DNA of 48,824 bases from Nitrospinae bacterium AH_259_B05_G02_I21 (GTDB lineage Bacteria; JADFOP01), in contig JALLOF010000011.1 of the NCBI GenBank assembly GCA_027717595.1, forward strand, positions 1-48,824. The letters run 5' to 3'. A program made the position numbers and the translations under genes. The notes beneath the pieces were generated by a model. That model worked only from the letters and a program-made list of their open reading frames with translations. It was not told the DNA's origin and searched no databases. Of the stretch, positions 33,751 through 41,593 are shown in pieces. Position 1 is the stretch's first letter. Each line of letters opens with the position of its first letter.

Positions 33751-34291
33751 GGACGAGCCTTCCCGCGCCCATCCGGCCCTCTCTTCCCTCCTTGGACACA
33801 TTTGACAAATTAGACAGATTAGACACTTTTAGACACTTTTGACAGTTGTACAGAAGTGTCCAACCTTACGTTACGAATTGATATTGCAGGGATTACCGGA
33901 AAGTCGGGCCTTGGACGGAAGCGTAAGGTGTCTAAATGTGTCTAAAGGCCCCGAATCGCTGTAACCAATTGATTTAGCTTCGATTACCTAAATCCATCCG
34001 ATTTCGGAAACTTGACTGACGAGAAGAGAGTGTCTAACTCTTGCAAGTGATTGATATTTTAGGGCTTGCTGGCTTGATAGAAAATCCCGGGTAGTCGGTC
34101 CGCCTCAGGTCCGCCTAAGGCGGATCCGCAAAAACAATCTCGGAAAAAACCACCCTCCATTCGGGAAGTGCGGGAAGTACGCGAAGTGCGAGACGACAAA
34201 CCGCGCGTTTTATGAGGAGATAGAGGCAGAGCCCGCTTCCTGTCTCAGGCCCGCCTTAGGCGGGAGGCAGGCCCCCGCTTTGGAGGAGACC
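33751..34291. repeat. Repeat-rich intergenic region with iteron-like TTAGACA units
   Basis: No gene. Positions 33795-33860 hold a run of 9-11-bp units of the type TTAGACA(C/G)ATT or TTAGACACTTTT, bounded by GGACAC and GTGTCC in inverted order. Further copies lie near 33930-33945 and 34028-34040. Positions 34158-34195 hold GGGAAGTACGCGAAGTGCG-type units. CCGCC-TNA-GGCGG palindromes are at 34110-34124 and 34250-34264. All three families also occur at 1-447. Confidence 0.7.
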
Positions 34292-35109
34292 ATGACGAGC
34301 GACGCCCTGACCGACCAGCAGTCCCAGGCCATCGTCCACCTGATGGAGGCCCCCTCGGTCGCAGAGGCGGCCCGAAGAAGCGATGTGGCCCGCGCCACCA
34401 TATACAACTGGCTCAAGAAGCCCCACTTCAGGGCCGAGCTCGACCACGCCCGCAGGGCCGACCACCAGGCCCGCCTGAACCGGCTTCGCTCCATGGTCGC
34501 CCCCGCCCTCGACGCGCTGGAGGGCCTGCTCAAATCCGAGGACGAGCGTATCCGCCTCCGCGCCGCAGCCGAGGTGCTTCGGGCCTACCAGCGGCTCGCC
34601 GACTCCGAGCCCGCCGCCTCACCCACGCTGGAGCTGCCCGAAGAGGATTGGACGGAGGAGACCGTGCCGCTCCTTGCGAAGAAGTGCATGGCGGGCCTGC
34701 TGAGCGGGACGCTCGATACCCGGACCGCCCACATGGCGCCCCAGTACCTCGCCTTCCTGGAGCGCTCCCTTGCGAAGGAGGGCGAGCGGAAGCGGAGGGA
34801 GGAGTTCGATAAGATGAGCCCCGCCGACAAGCTCGAGCTCATCGTCAAGCGCCTGGAGCAGGGCGCCCTCCTGAGATCCATCGTCCCCAAAGACCCGCAC
34901 TACGACAGGCCGGAGAAGGGCCGCGAGCGGGAATCCAAGGAGCTCCGCCTCAGGCGGACCCCGGGCCCGCCTAAGGCGGGCAAACCGGGCAGCTCCGCCT
35001 CAGGTCCGCCTTAGGCGGAACCCCGAGACCTTATGAAAATATAAGGGAGCGAGCGGGGCGAAGGGGGGACGACCCTCTTCTCACCCGCTTAAGGCCCGCC
35101 TTAGGCGGG
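34110..35109. repeat. Cluster of six CCGCC-TNA-GGCGG palindromes
   Basis: 15-bp inverted repeats at 34110-34124, 34250-34264, 34944-34958, 34966-34980, 35005-35019 and 35095-35109, with a seventh copy at 305-319. The outer pair alternates between T..A and C..G, which keeps the palindrome. Three copies form the tail of the HTH gene's frame. Confidence 0.8.
34292..35014 (+). CDS. Helix-turn-helix protein, phage terminase small-subunit-like
   Basis: A 240-aa protein with an N-terminal HTH (about 8-40, AIVHLMEAPSVAEAARRSDV, then TIYNWLKKPHF) followed by a long helical part. This is the layout of DNA-binding small terminase subunits and of related phBC6A51-type HTH proteins. The ATG at 34292 is chosen because of GGAGGAG just upstream. 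No large terminase or other phage gene is near, so it is an orphan. The last 20 or so residues (LRLRRTPGPPKAGKPGS and on) are encoded by the GC palindromes and are probably not native. Confidence 0.65.
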   Translation: MTSDALTDQQSQAIVHLMEAPSVAEAARRSDVARATIYNWLKKPHFRAELDHARRADHQARLNRLRSMVAPALDALEGLLKSEDERIRLRAAAEVLRAYQRLADSEPAASPTLELPEEDWTEETVPLLAKKCMAGLLSGTLDTRTAHMAPQYLAFLERSLAKEGERKRREEFDKMSPADKLELIVKRLEQGALLRSIVPKDPHYDRPEKGRERESKELRLRRTPGPPKAGKPGSSASGPP

Positions 35110-35196
35110 TTGAAGGGGTGACCGGGCTTGGGGGATTTGGATTTCCATGTTACATCGTGATATATGCCCGTCCGGGAAGCTCTTAACCAATACAAG

Positions 35197-35712
35197 TTAC
35201 TCTCTCCAGAAATACAGGTCAAGATAGCATCTTTCACAGCTATATTTATCTTTTGCATACTGTTTGGCAAACTCCTGCAATCTATCACTATCTTCCTTAT
35301 TAAGATTCTTAATGTTTCGCCAGTGCAACTTTAGATTTCTGTTCCTAGCTTCTTTAACCAATCTTATTGCATTAGGATTGTCCAAAGGCACTTCTAAGAA
35401 AGCAATTATATCCTTAAGATTATAGGCTTCAGACAGGTAAATATCATGGACAACTTGAAACAGAAAGATATTCACGGCCTTTCTTGCAGCACCCCAGCTT
35501 CTATTTGGCAGTTGTTTTTTCAACGATTTGGTATGAGTATTAAGTTTATTCATAAGTTCTAGTTCATTGTTAATATTTGAAAACTCTCCCAAATCCATAT
35601 TTTTTAAATAACTAATTGCAATCCTTCCCGCATTCCTGCCCTGCCCCCTCAGGGTGGAAGAGCCTATAGATAGGTTTGCTATTCTTTTTTGGATCAGGTT
35701 AATATTCGGCAT
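35197..35712 (-). CDS. 171-aa protein of an uncharacterised family
   Basis: AT-rich gene unlike its surroundings. It shows STLRGQGRNAGRIAISYLKN near the N-terminus, SWGAARKAVNIFLFQVVHDI in the middle, FLEVPLDNPNAIRLVKEAR, and YLDLYFWRE at the end. From memory these match a widespread but unnamed bacterial family of about 170-190 aa; I know no function. It lies 61 nt downstream of the nuclease-like gene, in the same direction, and could be its partner. No signal peptide or membrane helix. Confidence 0.7.
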   Translation of the reverse strand: MPNINLIQKRIANLSIGSSTLRGQGRNAGRIAISYLKNMDLGEFSNINNELELMNKLNTHTKSLKKQLPNRSWGAARKAVNIFLFQVVHDIYLSEAYNLKDIIAFLEVPLDNPNAIRLVKEARNRNLKLHWRNIKNLNKEDSDRLQEFAKQYAKDKYSCERCYLDLYFWRE

Positions 35713-35773
35713 ATTCTATTAAGCCTTAAAATAACAAATATTATATATTTTATTGCAGATTTTAAGAAGAACG

Positions 35774-36781
35774 CTATAGGTCCTTTAGTCTTTTTAGGTC
35801 GCTAATTGTTTTAGCCCTTAGCAATTCGCTCATCTTGGTCTTGAATTTCACCTGCCCGATTGGTTTCCCACCCTTGATAAATGGAATCTCCCTTTCCAGT
35901 TTAATGAGTTTTCCTAAATTATAACGCTTATGCCTACCTCTCAAATCACGTTTTGTCTCTTTATACCATTCCTTTAATTCAGGAACACCTTTGAGTGTCT
36001 CTGACACTGGCACATTAGTCTCGGTTGAAAGGACTTCCGAAATATGCGTAATGGCTTGACGCAATTTCTTTCCATCCTTATCCCTTCTATGGGTTCTATA
36101 GAATGCCATGTAATGCGCATCAGGCGTGCCATTGCGTTGCACAGCTATCTTTTTCTTTTGGATAAGCTTCCAATTCTGTTCATTGGTATGGATAACTAAA
36201 ACTTCCACAACATCTTTTATTCTCTGTTCTTTCATAATTCTCTTAGAAAACATCCCGTCACCAATATATGTGTTAAACTGTTTAGAAATTTCTCCTTTCT
36301 TGTGTTGCTGAGTCATTTTAAGCAAATCCTCCCAGGAAAAAAGGAACAACTTATCTCTATCAAGCCTTATCTGAGAAAGAATATTCTCTTTTTTATCATC
36401 ATCTATCGGGAATTTATGGACATAAATCAACCTCACTCTATCATCATACTGGTCTCTAAGAGAATTTAGTATTCCAGCGTATTTGTTCAATTGCTTAATT
36501 ATTGTATTCTCATTCTTTACTATCTTAGATTCCAAGAATATAAGAAAACGACCATATATCGTTAATTGCATGTCTATACGGCTTTTACCTGAATCATAGG
36601 CTACTTGTGTTTCTACATCTACTTTGCCTAACTCTTTTCTAGATAAGGCAATATTTATTTTGCTACAAAAGTGTTTTAGAAGTTTCTTATTATTACTTAA
36701 TAAGAATCCAAAACCAGCCGATATTCTATCTTCTTCCTTGTCAAACTTATTCAATAAATTAAAAATGTTATCAACCTTCAT
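35774..36781 (-). CDS. PD-(D/E)XK nuclease-like protein
   Basis: A 335-aa AT-rich gene. Residues 68-86 (SRIDMQLTIYGRFLIFLESK) give the D ... ExK core of the PD-(D/E)XK nuclease fold: D70, E84, K86, with a helix carrying Gln (IIKQLNKYAGIL) just behind and an acidic EEDR near 17. After about residue 190 a second, basic domain (VVEVLVIHTNEQNWKLIQKK, KKLRQAITHISEVLS) ends in a Lys/Arg-rich tail. This is probably a DNA-cleaving or accessory protein of a mobile or defence locus; the exact system cannot be named. First of two genes on the minus strand. Confidence 0.7.
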   Translation of the reverse strand: MKVDNIFNLLNKFDKEEDRISAGFGFLLSNNKKLLKHFCSKINIALSRKELGKVDVETQVAYDSGKSRIDMQLTIYGRFLIFLESKIVKNENTIIKQLNKYAGILNSLRDQYDDRVRLIYVHKFPIDDDKKENILSQIRLDRDKLFLFSWEDLLKMTQQHKKGEISKQFNTYIGDGMFSKRIMKEQRIKDVVEVLVIHTNEQNWKLIQKKKIAVQRNGTPDAHYMAFYRTHRRDKDGKKLRQAITHISEVLSTETNVPVSETLKGVPELKEWYKETKRDLRGRHKRYNLGKLIKLEREIPFIKGGKPIGQVKFKTKMSELLRAKTISDLKRLKDL

Positions 36782-37159
36782 TATGAAGCCCTTAATATAA
36801 AATCCCGCTGTGACCCCCCTGAAAGCGGACAGGTCTTGCGGCTAGTTTCCGGAGCCTCTGCGCTCGATACTCCAGAGGAGCCAGGCCCCCCCAAGGCGGC
36901 CTGCTCCCGTCGGGCTCGATTTTTTGGTGAGTGTCAATTTAAATCTTTCGGGGACCTTTCGCAACCAGAAAGCTTGATGGGAAACTTTCCCGGGTTATTA
37001 CCCCTTCCCTATCAGGGAAATAGGGACAATTTCATTTGACATCGTTACTCGACGGAGAGAGTGGTCATCAATCATCTCGGCGTGGAATCCACCCGGACAG
37101 GGACGAGCCCTGTCCCTATAGGCTCGGTCCTTCCAAATAGCTGGAAGATTCTATTGGAA
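36782..37159. other. Intergenic region within the AT-rich island, with a hairpin
   Basis: No gene. A perfect 8-bp stem (GGACAGGG-ACGAG-CCCTGTCC, 37095-37115) lies 45 nt beyond the stop of the 37160-37774 gene and could be its terminator. A GGGAAATAGGGACAATTTC stretch near 37014 resembles short dispersed sequences seen at transposon scars. The left part (36830-36900) returns to the GC-rich composition of the chromosome. Confidence 0.5.
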
Positions 37160-37774
37160 TTATAGCCATTCAACCACGACGTCCCTATAATCCACGAACG
37201 TGAGTTCGTTAACTTGGAGCTGCAAGTCCTCGCAGATATCAGGAAGATCCCTTTCGAATTGATTAAACCTCTTCCAAATCACTTCACCTCCAGGTATCGT
37301 GGTTCGTCTAGATGCTGTCCTAAGCCAGTTTCGGACCTCTCTTATAACTTGTTTTTGTTCGTTTCCATGTGGCCGAACCTCCCGGCCAGCTATGTCCGAG
37401 ATAAACTTCTGATACCTATATGGCTCCCTATCCAAGACCAAACAGCTCTTCTTTCGGTGTTTCCCGACGCCAAACCTCTCGCATCCGAAAAAGATTCCCA
37501 GCTCAAGCGGCATGTTAAAACGAGGGAGTTTATTATCTTTATCAAGCTCCGTTAGTGATATATCGTGAATACCATACTTGCAATCAGAAATGATCCTCAT
37601 AATTGAAGCAAGGATGTTTTTTGTCGCATCACTTACTTCTAGGGCGCACCTAGCAATAAACCCCGCATCGTGCACGGCGAATACTATCGAGTGAAATAAA
37701 GGTTCATAATCATCATCAAAGGGACAGTTTATGAATACGTTGTTCGTGTACTTCACGTAAGCAGCACTCCTCAC
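37160..37774 (-). CDS. 204-aa protein with NDT/TIR-like motifs
   Basis: Uncharacterised family. Visible motifs are NVFINCPFDDDYEPLFHSIV (residues 12-31), ARCALEVSDATKN, IISDCKYGIHDIS and PRFNMPLELGIFFG with E91. The FNMP-x-ELG block resembles the catalytic Glu region of nucleoside 2-deoxyribosyltransferases, and the overall order is like that of TIR/SLOG-type nucleotide-processing folds. Some proteins of that kind act in anti-phage systems. This is a resemblance by eye, not an assignment. The gene follows the 132-aa gene by 8 nt. Composition is lower in GC than the chromosome. Confidence 0.65.
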   Translation of the reverse strand: MRSAAYVKYTNNVFINCPFDDDYEPLFHSIVFAVHDAGFIARCALEVSDATKNILASIMRIISDCKYGIHDISLTELDKDNKLPRFNMPLELGIFFGCERFGVGKHRKKSCLVLDREPYRYQKFISDIAGREVRPHGNEQKQVIREVRNWLRTASRRTTIPGGEVIWKRFNQFERDLPDICEDLQLQVNELTFVDYRDVVVEWL

Positions 37775-37782
37775 CGTTTCCT

Positions 37783-38181
37783 CTAACGCGCCTTTGCCTT
37801 AGCCCTCCCCACTGCCGTCCGAATCCGATCCCTCCCAATTTTACTCCGTTTTTCAGGCACTTTAACTGTTCTGCTTCTTGGCTTTACAGTAACGTGCCTG
37901 AATTCACCACCTTTTTGGGCTGCGCTCCGTTTAAAAGCAGAAATTTGCTTAGAACTTTTTGTCTTAGGAGTATCGACCTCTATGATAATTGCACTATCCC
38001 CCCTTTTTGCGACGATGTCTGGAATATATTTATCCCTTCCAATGGGGTCAGGTTTGTCGTAAGTATGTAAATCCGCCTTAACCCTATATCCTTGAGATTT
38101 TAACTTTCTTGCAATTTCTCTCACCTTTCTATCGTGAGAATCTCTCTTACCTGACACTCGTTTAACCTTCCTTCTAGCCAT
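37783..38181 (-). CDS. 132-aa basic restriction-endonuclease-like protein
   Basis: Short protein with a very basic N-terminus (RRKVKRVSGKRDSHDRKVR) and a core resembling a small PD-(D/E)XK fold: DKYIPDIVAKRG with D55, AIIIEVDTPKTK with E68 and D70 at the place of the usual ExK, then Q79 in a helix. The replaced Lys means catalysis is uncertain. The C-terminal third is again Lys/Arg-rich. It is co-oriented with and 8 nt upstream of the 204-aa gene, so the two form an operon. Confidence 0.65.
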   Translation of the reverse strand: MARRKVKRVSGKRDSHDRKVREIARKLKSQGYRVKADLHTYDKPDPIGRDKYIPDIVAKRGDSAIIIEVDTPKTKSSKQISAFKRSAAQKGGEFRHVTVKPRSRTVKVPEKRSKIGRDRIRTAVGRAKAKAR

Positions 38182-38270
38182 CTTCCTACCCCACTTTCTA
38201 AGGTTTCACCCTCTTAAACCAATTATAGCCACAATATACACGCACGGCAAACAATTGTCCTCCGAACCCC

Positions 38271-40163
38271 TCACCGCCCCCTCCTATACAACTTTTCAAT
38301 CGTCTCGGCGTGGAGGTCGTGGATGACGCCCCGGCGCATTTTCAGCGTGTGGGTGAGCTCGCGGCCGGGGGTGAACTCGCTCGCCAAGAGGGCGATGGTC
38401 GTCACGTGCTCGTGGGGCTTGAAGCCGCCTTCCGCGCTCACGAGGCGGCGGACCTCGCCCTTGATGAGCCGGTGGGCTTCGGGATGCGCGGCCACCGCCT
38501 CGGGGTCTTCTTCGGCGAGGCCAACAGTTCGGGCGACCGCCTCGGCGTTGGGAACGATGAGGGCCCCGAGGTTCTTCTCGTCGTGGCCGACGACGCAGAC
38601 CTGGGCGATGTAGGGGCTCTCTTTGAGCCTGGCCTCGATGGGGTCGGGCTCCAGGTTCTCGCCGCTCGATAGCACGATGGTGTCCTTGGCCCGGCCCACT
38701 ATCTGGAGGTCGCCGCCCACGGTGAGGCGGCCCAGATCCCCCGTATCGAGCCAGCCCTCGGCGTCCACCGCCTGGCGTGTGGCCTCCGGGTCCTTGTAGT
38801 AGCCGGCCATGATGTTGGGCCCCCGGATGTGGACCACGCCCTTCGCTCCGGCCGGGAGCGTCCCGCCCGTCTCGGGGTCTATGATTTTCACCTCCACCTC
38901 GGGCAGCGGCCGGCCGACGGTGTGTATGACGGCCCGGTCGAACGAGCGCGAGCAGGCCACCGGGGCCGTCTCGGTCAGGCCGTAGCCTTCGAGGATTTTT
39001 ATGCCGAGGGTGTCGAAGAACTCGTCCACCGTCGGCGGCAGGTGGGCTCCGCCGCTGACGGCGGCCCGCAGGTGCCCGCCTGTGACGGCCCGAAGCCTGG
39101 GCAGGAGGATGCGCTCGGCCACAGCGTATAAGCCCCCCGTCACGAGCTTCACCAGGTGCGCCGTGAGCCTCCCCCACGCCCCGGGGTCCTCGCCCTCCTC
39201 GAAGATGGGCTCCCGCCCGGCCAGTCGGTTTCGGGCGCGGGCGTGGGCGCGGGCTGCGCCCAGGAGCGCCTGGGCCACCCGCCGCCGGGCCGGCGGGGCC
39301 TTTCTCAGCTCCGTCATGATGCCCTGGTAGAGGGCCTCCCATATTCGGGGGACCGCCACGATGAAGGTCGGCCGTTCCTCGGCGATGTCCTTCAGCAGCA
39401 CCGGGCGGGCCGGGCGGCTGTAGGCCAGCGAGGCCCCGACGCTCAGCAAAACGTACTCTATGATTCGCTCGAAGCTGTGCCACGACGGCAGGATGGAGAG
39501 ATACCGGTCGTGCTCGGTGAGGTGAAAGAGCGCCGGGACGGACCGGATGTTGTGGAGCATGTTGGCGTGGGTGAGCATGACCCCCTTCGGGGTCCCCGTC
39601 GTCCCGGAGGTGTAGATGATGGTCGCGAGGTCTTCGGGAGCGATCCGGCCCATTAGCTCCTCGGCCTGCCGGTCGCCCTCCGCCCGGCGGGCCGCCCCCC
39701 GGCCCCGAAGCTCGGCGTAGGAGAGGACGTCGTCCCGCGCCAGCCCCTCGGGGTCGATGACGACGGCGTGGCGCACCGCCGGGGCCCGCTCGCGGACCGC
39801 CTCCCATTTGTCCCACTGGCGCCTGTCTTCGAAGAAGGCGGCCACTGCGTCGGAGTGGGGCAGGATGTAGGCTAGCTCTTCGGGCGTGGTATCGCCGCCG
39901 CGGGGCACGTCGGCCGCGCCGATGGTGAGGACGGCCAGGTTGGTCGCAATCCACTCGGGGCGGTTGTCGCTGATGAGCGCCACGTGGTCGCCCGGGCCGA
40001 CCCCGAGCTCGACCAGTCCCGTGGCCACCTCAAGGACCTCCTCCCAGAGCTCACCGTAGGTGATGGTCTCGAAGGGCCCTCCGTCCCGGCGGACCTTGAG
40101 GGCCGGCCGGCCGCGGAAGCGCTCGACGCTCTCGGCTACGCGGGCTGGAATGCTCCGAATCAC
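38271..40163 (-). CDS. Long-chain acyl-CoA synthetase (AMP-forming)
   Basis: A 630-aa adenylate-forming ligase of the FAA/FadD group. It shows the P-loop TIIYTSGTTGTPKGVMLTH, the GYGLTET motif, GWLDTGDLG and VLSSGENLEPDPIE; membrane attachment through amphipathic parts is usual. It activates fatty acids to acyl-CoA. The GTG at 40163 overlaps the TGA of maf (GTGA) and follows GGGGAGGGGG, so I prefer it to the in-frame start at 40187. Last gene of the operon beginning at 42564. Confidence 0.9.
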   Translation of the reverse strand: MIRSIPARVAESVERFRGRPALKVRRDGGPFETITYGELWEEVLEVATGLVELGVGPGDHVALISDNRPEWIATNLAVLTIGAADVPRGGDTTPEELAYILPHSDAVAAFFEDRRQWDKWEAVRERAPAVRHAVVIDPEGLARDDVLSYAELRGRGAARRAEGDRQAEELMGRIAPEDLATIIYTSGTTGTPKGVMLTHANMLHNIRSVPALFHLTEHDRYLSILPSWHSFERIIEYVLLSVGASLAYSRPARPVLLKDIAEERPTFIVAVPRIWEALYQGIMTELRKAPPARRRVAQALLGAARAHARARNRLAGREPIFEEGEDPGAWGRLTAHLVKLVTGGLYAVAERILLPRLRAVTGGHLRAAVSGGAHLPPTVDEFFDTLGIKILEGYGLTETAPVACSRSFDRAVIHTVGRPLPEVEVKIIDPETGGTLPAGAKGVVHIRGPNIMAGYYKDPEATRQAVDAEGWLDTGDLGRLTVGGDLQIVGRAKDTIVLSSGENLEPDPIEARLKESPYIAQVCVVGHDEKNLGALIVPNAEAVARTVGLAEEDPEAVAAHPEAHRLIKGEVRRLVSAEGGFKPHEHVTTIALLASEFTPGRELTHTLKMRRGVIHDLHAETIEKLYRRGR

Positions 40164-40777
40164 GCCCCCTCCCCGGCCCCGGGCCATAGCTCCACCCCGG
40201 CGGCCTCCAGCATGCGGGCCACGGTCTTCAGGGGCAGGCCGACCACGTTGTCGTAGTCGCCCTCAACCCGTTCCACAAAGAGGCCCGCCTTGCCCTGGAC
40301 GGCGTAGGCCCCGGCCTTGTCGGCGGGCTCGCCGCTGGCGGCGTAGCCTGCTATTTCCCGCTCGGAGAGGCGGCGGAAGGTCACGGCTGTGGTCTCGTGG
40401 GCGGTGGCTTGCAGGCCCCTCTCGCGCCCGATGAGCGCAACACCCGTCACCACCGTGTGTGTGCGGCCCGATAGGGCTTCCAGCATGGCGCGGGCCTCGG
40501 CGGCGTCGGCCGGCTTGCCGAGGCACCGCCCCCCGACGCAGACGAGGGTATCGGCCCCGAGCACCAGCGCTTCGGGGTGGTCGTCGGCCACCGCGTCGGC
40601 CTTGGCCAGGGCCAGGGCCTCGGCAACTTGAGCGGGCCGGTCGACTGCCTCAGCGGAGTCGGTCTCCTCTGGCAGGCCCGCCGGTACGACCTCGAAGGGC
40701 AGACCGAGCCGCTCCAGGATGTCCCGCCGCCGTGGGGAGTTGGAAGCGAGGATGATCCGGGGGCCCGAAGTCGCCAT
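40160..40777 (-). CDS. maf: Maf-family nucleoside triphosphate pyrophosphatase
   Basis: A 205-aa house-cleaning enzyme that hydrolyses dTTP/UTP or modified nucleotides. Motifs: ILASNSPRRRDILERLG at the start, LGADTLV, GRTHTVVTGVAL, and the C-terminal AGAYAVQGKAGLFVERVEGD and VVGLPL. The ATG at 40777 puts RIILASNSPRR at the usual distance from the start; a longer frame to 40810 would overlap the DUF4321 gene. It is translationally coupled to the acyl-CoA ligase downstream. Confidence 0.92.
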   Translation of the reverse strand: MATSGPRIILASNSPRRRDILERLGLPFEVVPAGLPEETDSAEAVDRPAQVAEALALAKADAVADDHPEALVLGADTLVCVGGRCLGKPADAAEARAMLEALSGRTHTVVTGVALIGRERGLQATAHETTAVTFRRLSEREIAGYAASGEPADKAGAYAVQGKAGLFVERVEGDYDNVVGLPLKTVARMLEAAGVELWPGAGEGA

Positions 40778-40781
40778 GGGC

Positions 40782-41045
40782 CTAGAACTTGCGGGAGAAG
40801 AGTCCGCCAATCGCCATACCGAGCACGATAATGGGGCTGAGCTTGAGTTTGAAGCCGAACGTGAGGTGGAGGACGTTGAGCGTCATCTGCCAGGGGGGCT
40901 CGATCCCGACGTTGAACTGCGTGGTCAGGTATTTCACGACGCGGGTGCCCGAGAGGGTGAGGTTCAGCGCCACGCCGCCCAGGCCCCCGAGGATGCCCCC
41001 GATGATCACCAGGATAAGAAAGGTGACAAATCCTTTCCCTCTCAT
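40782..41045 (-). CDS. DUF4321 small membrane protein
   Basis: An 87-aa protein of DUF4321: MRGKGFVTFLILVIIGGILG at the N-terminus (first membrane helix), a periplasmic middle with IEPPWQMTLNVLHLTFGFKL, and a C-terminal helix PIIVLGMAIGGLFSRK. The function is unknown. It lies 4 nt ahead of maf and 11 nt after the AMMECR1 gene. Confidence 0.85.
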   Translation of the reverse strand: MRGKGFVTFLILVIIGGILGGLGGVALNLTLSGTRVVKYLTTQFNVGIEPPWQMTLNVLHLTFGFKLKLSPIIVLGMAIGGLFSRKF

Positions 41046-41056
41046 CGCATCCAGGC

Positions 41057-41593
41057 CTAGCGAAAGCGCTCGGTCTCGAAGCGCTCAAGGGTGACCGGCT
41101 CGTCGGGTCCGACCCCCAACTTCTTGCGGGCGATGGCCAGCTGCCGCTCGACGGTGTCCACGCCGTGCACGCCGGGCAGCACGACCGAGCAGCCCTCGTC
41201 CGAGGAGACGACGATGCCGAAGCGCTGCGGGTCGAGCGCGTCGAGGTCGGCCACGGGCTCAGTGGGCCGGAGCAGATCCACCGACACGTCCAGGGTCTCG
41301 AGCTCCGAGGCCTCCACGGGCTCGAACCGCGGGTCCATGGTGGCGGCGTGAATGGCGTTGCGGATGGCTTCCTCGGCGCGGGTTGGCCTGTCGGGCTCGA
41401 TGGTGCCGATGCAGCCTCGAAGCTTCCCCTCCTTTTTGATGGATACAAAGACTCCCCCGGGACGCTCCAGTTCCTCCGGCAGGTCGGCCGGAGGCTGCAT
41501 CACCTCGCCCTGCTGGATGTATGTCCGAATGGCGTCCCACGCAAGGCGGGCGATCGGATGGGTCGGCATAGACATCGGTTCGGACGGCGTCAT
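41057..41593 (-). CDS. AMMECR1-domain protein (AmmeMemoRadiSam system protein A)
   Basis: A 178-aa cytoplasmic protein of the AMMECR1 family. The diagnostic LRGCIGTIEP lies at residues 59-68, preceded by GGVFVSIKKEGK and followed by IHAATMDPRFEPV and VVSSDEGCSVVLPGVHG. In some bacteria these genes sit with a Memo-like and a radical-SAM gene; neither is present here. Its ATG overlaps the polyprenyl synthase stop (ATGA). The function is unknown. Confidence 0.9.
   Translation of the reverse strand: MTPSEPMSMPTHPIARLAWDAIRTYIQQGEVMQPPADLPEELERPGGVFVSIKKEGKLRGCIGTIEPDRPTRAEEAIRNAIHAATMDPRFEPVEASELETLDVSVDLLRPTEPVADLDALDPQRFGIVVSSDEGCSVVLPGVHGVDTVERQLAIARKKLGVGPDEPVTLERFETERFR

Noticed and set aside
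38296-39954. 552-codon frame on the minus strand inside the acyl-CoA ligase gene
   Set aside because: It is a shifted frame of a well-supported enzyme and is a low-complexity string of Gly, Arg and Pro.
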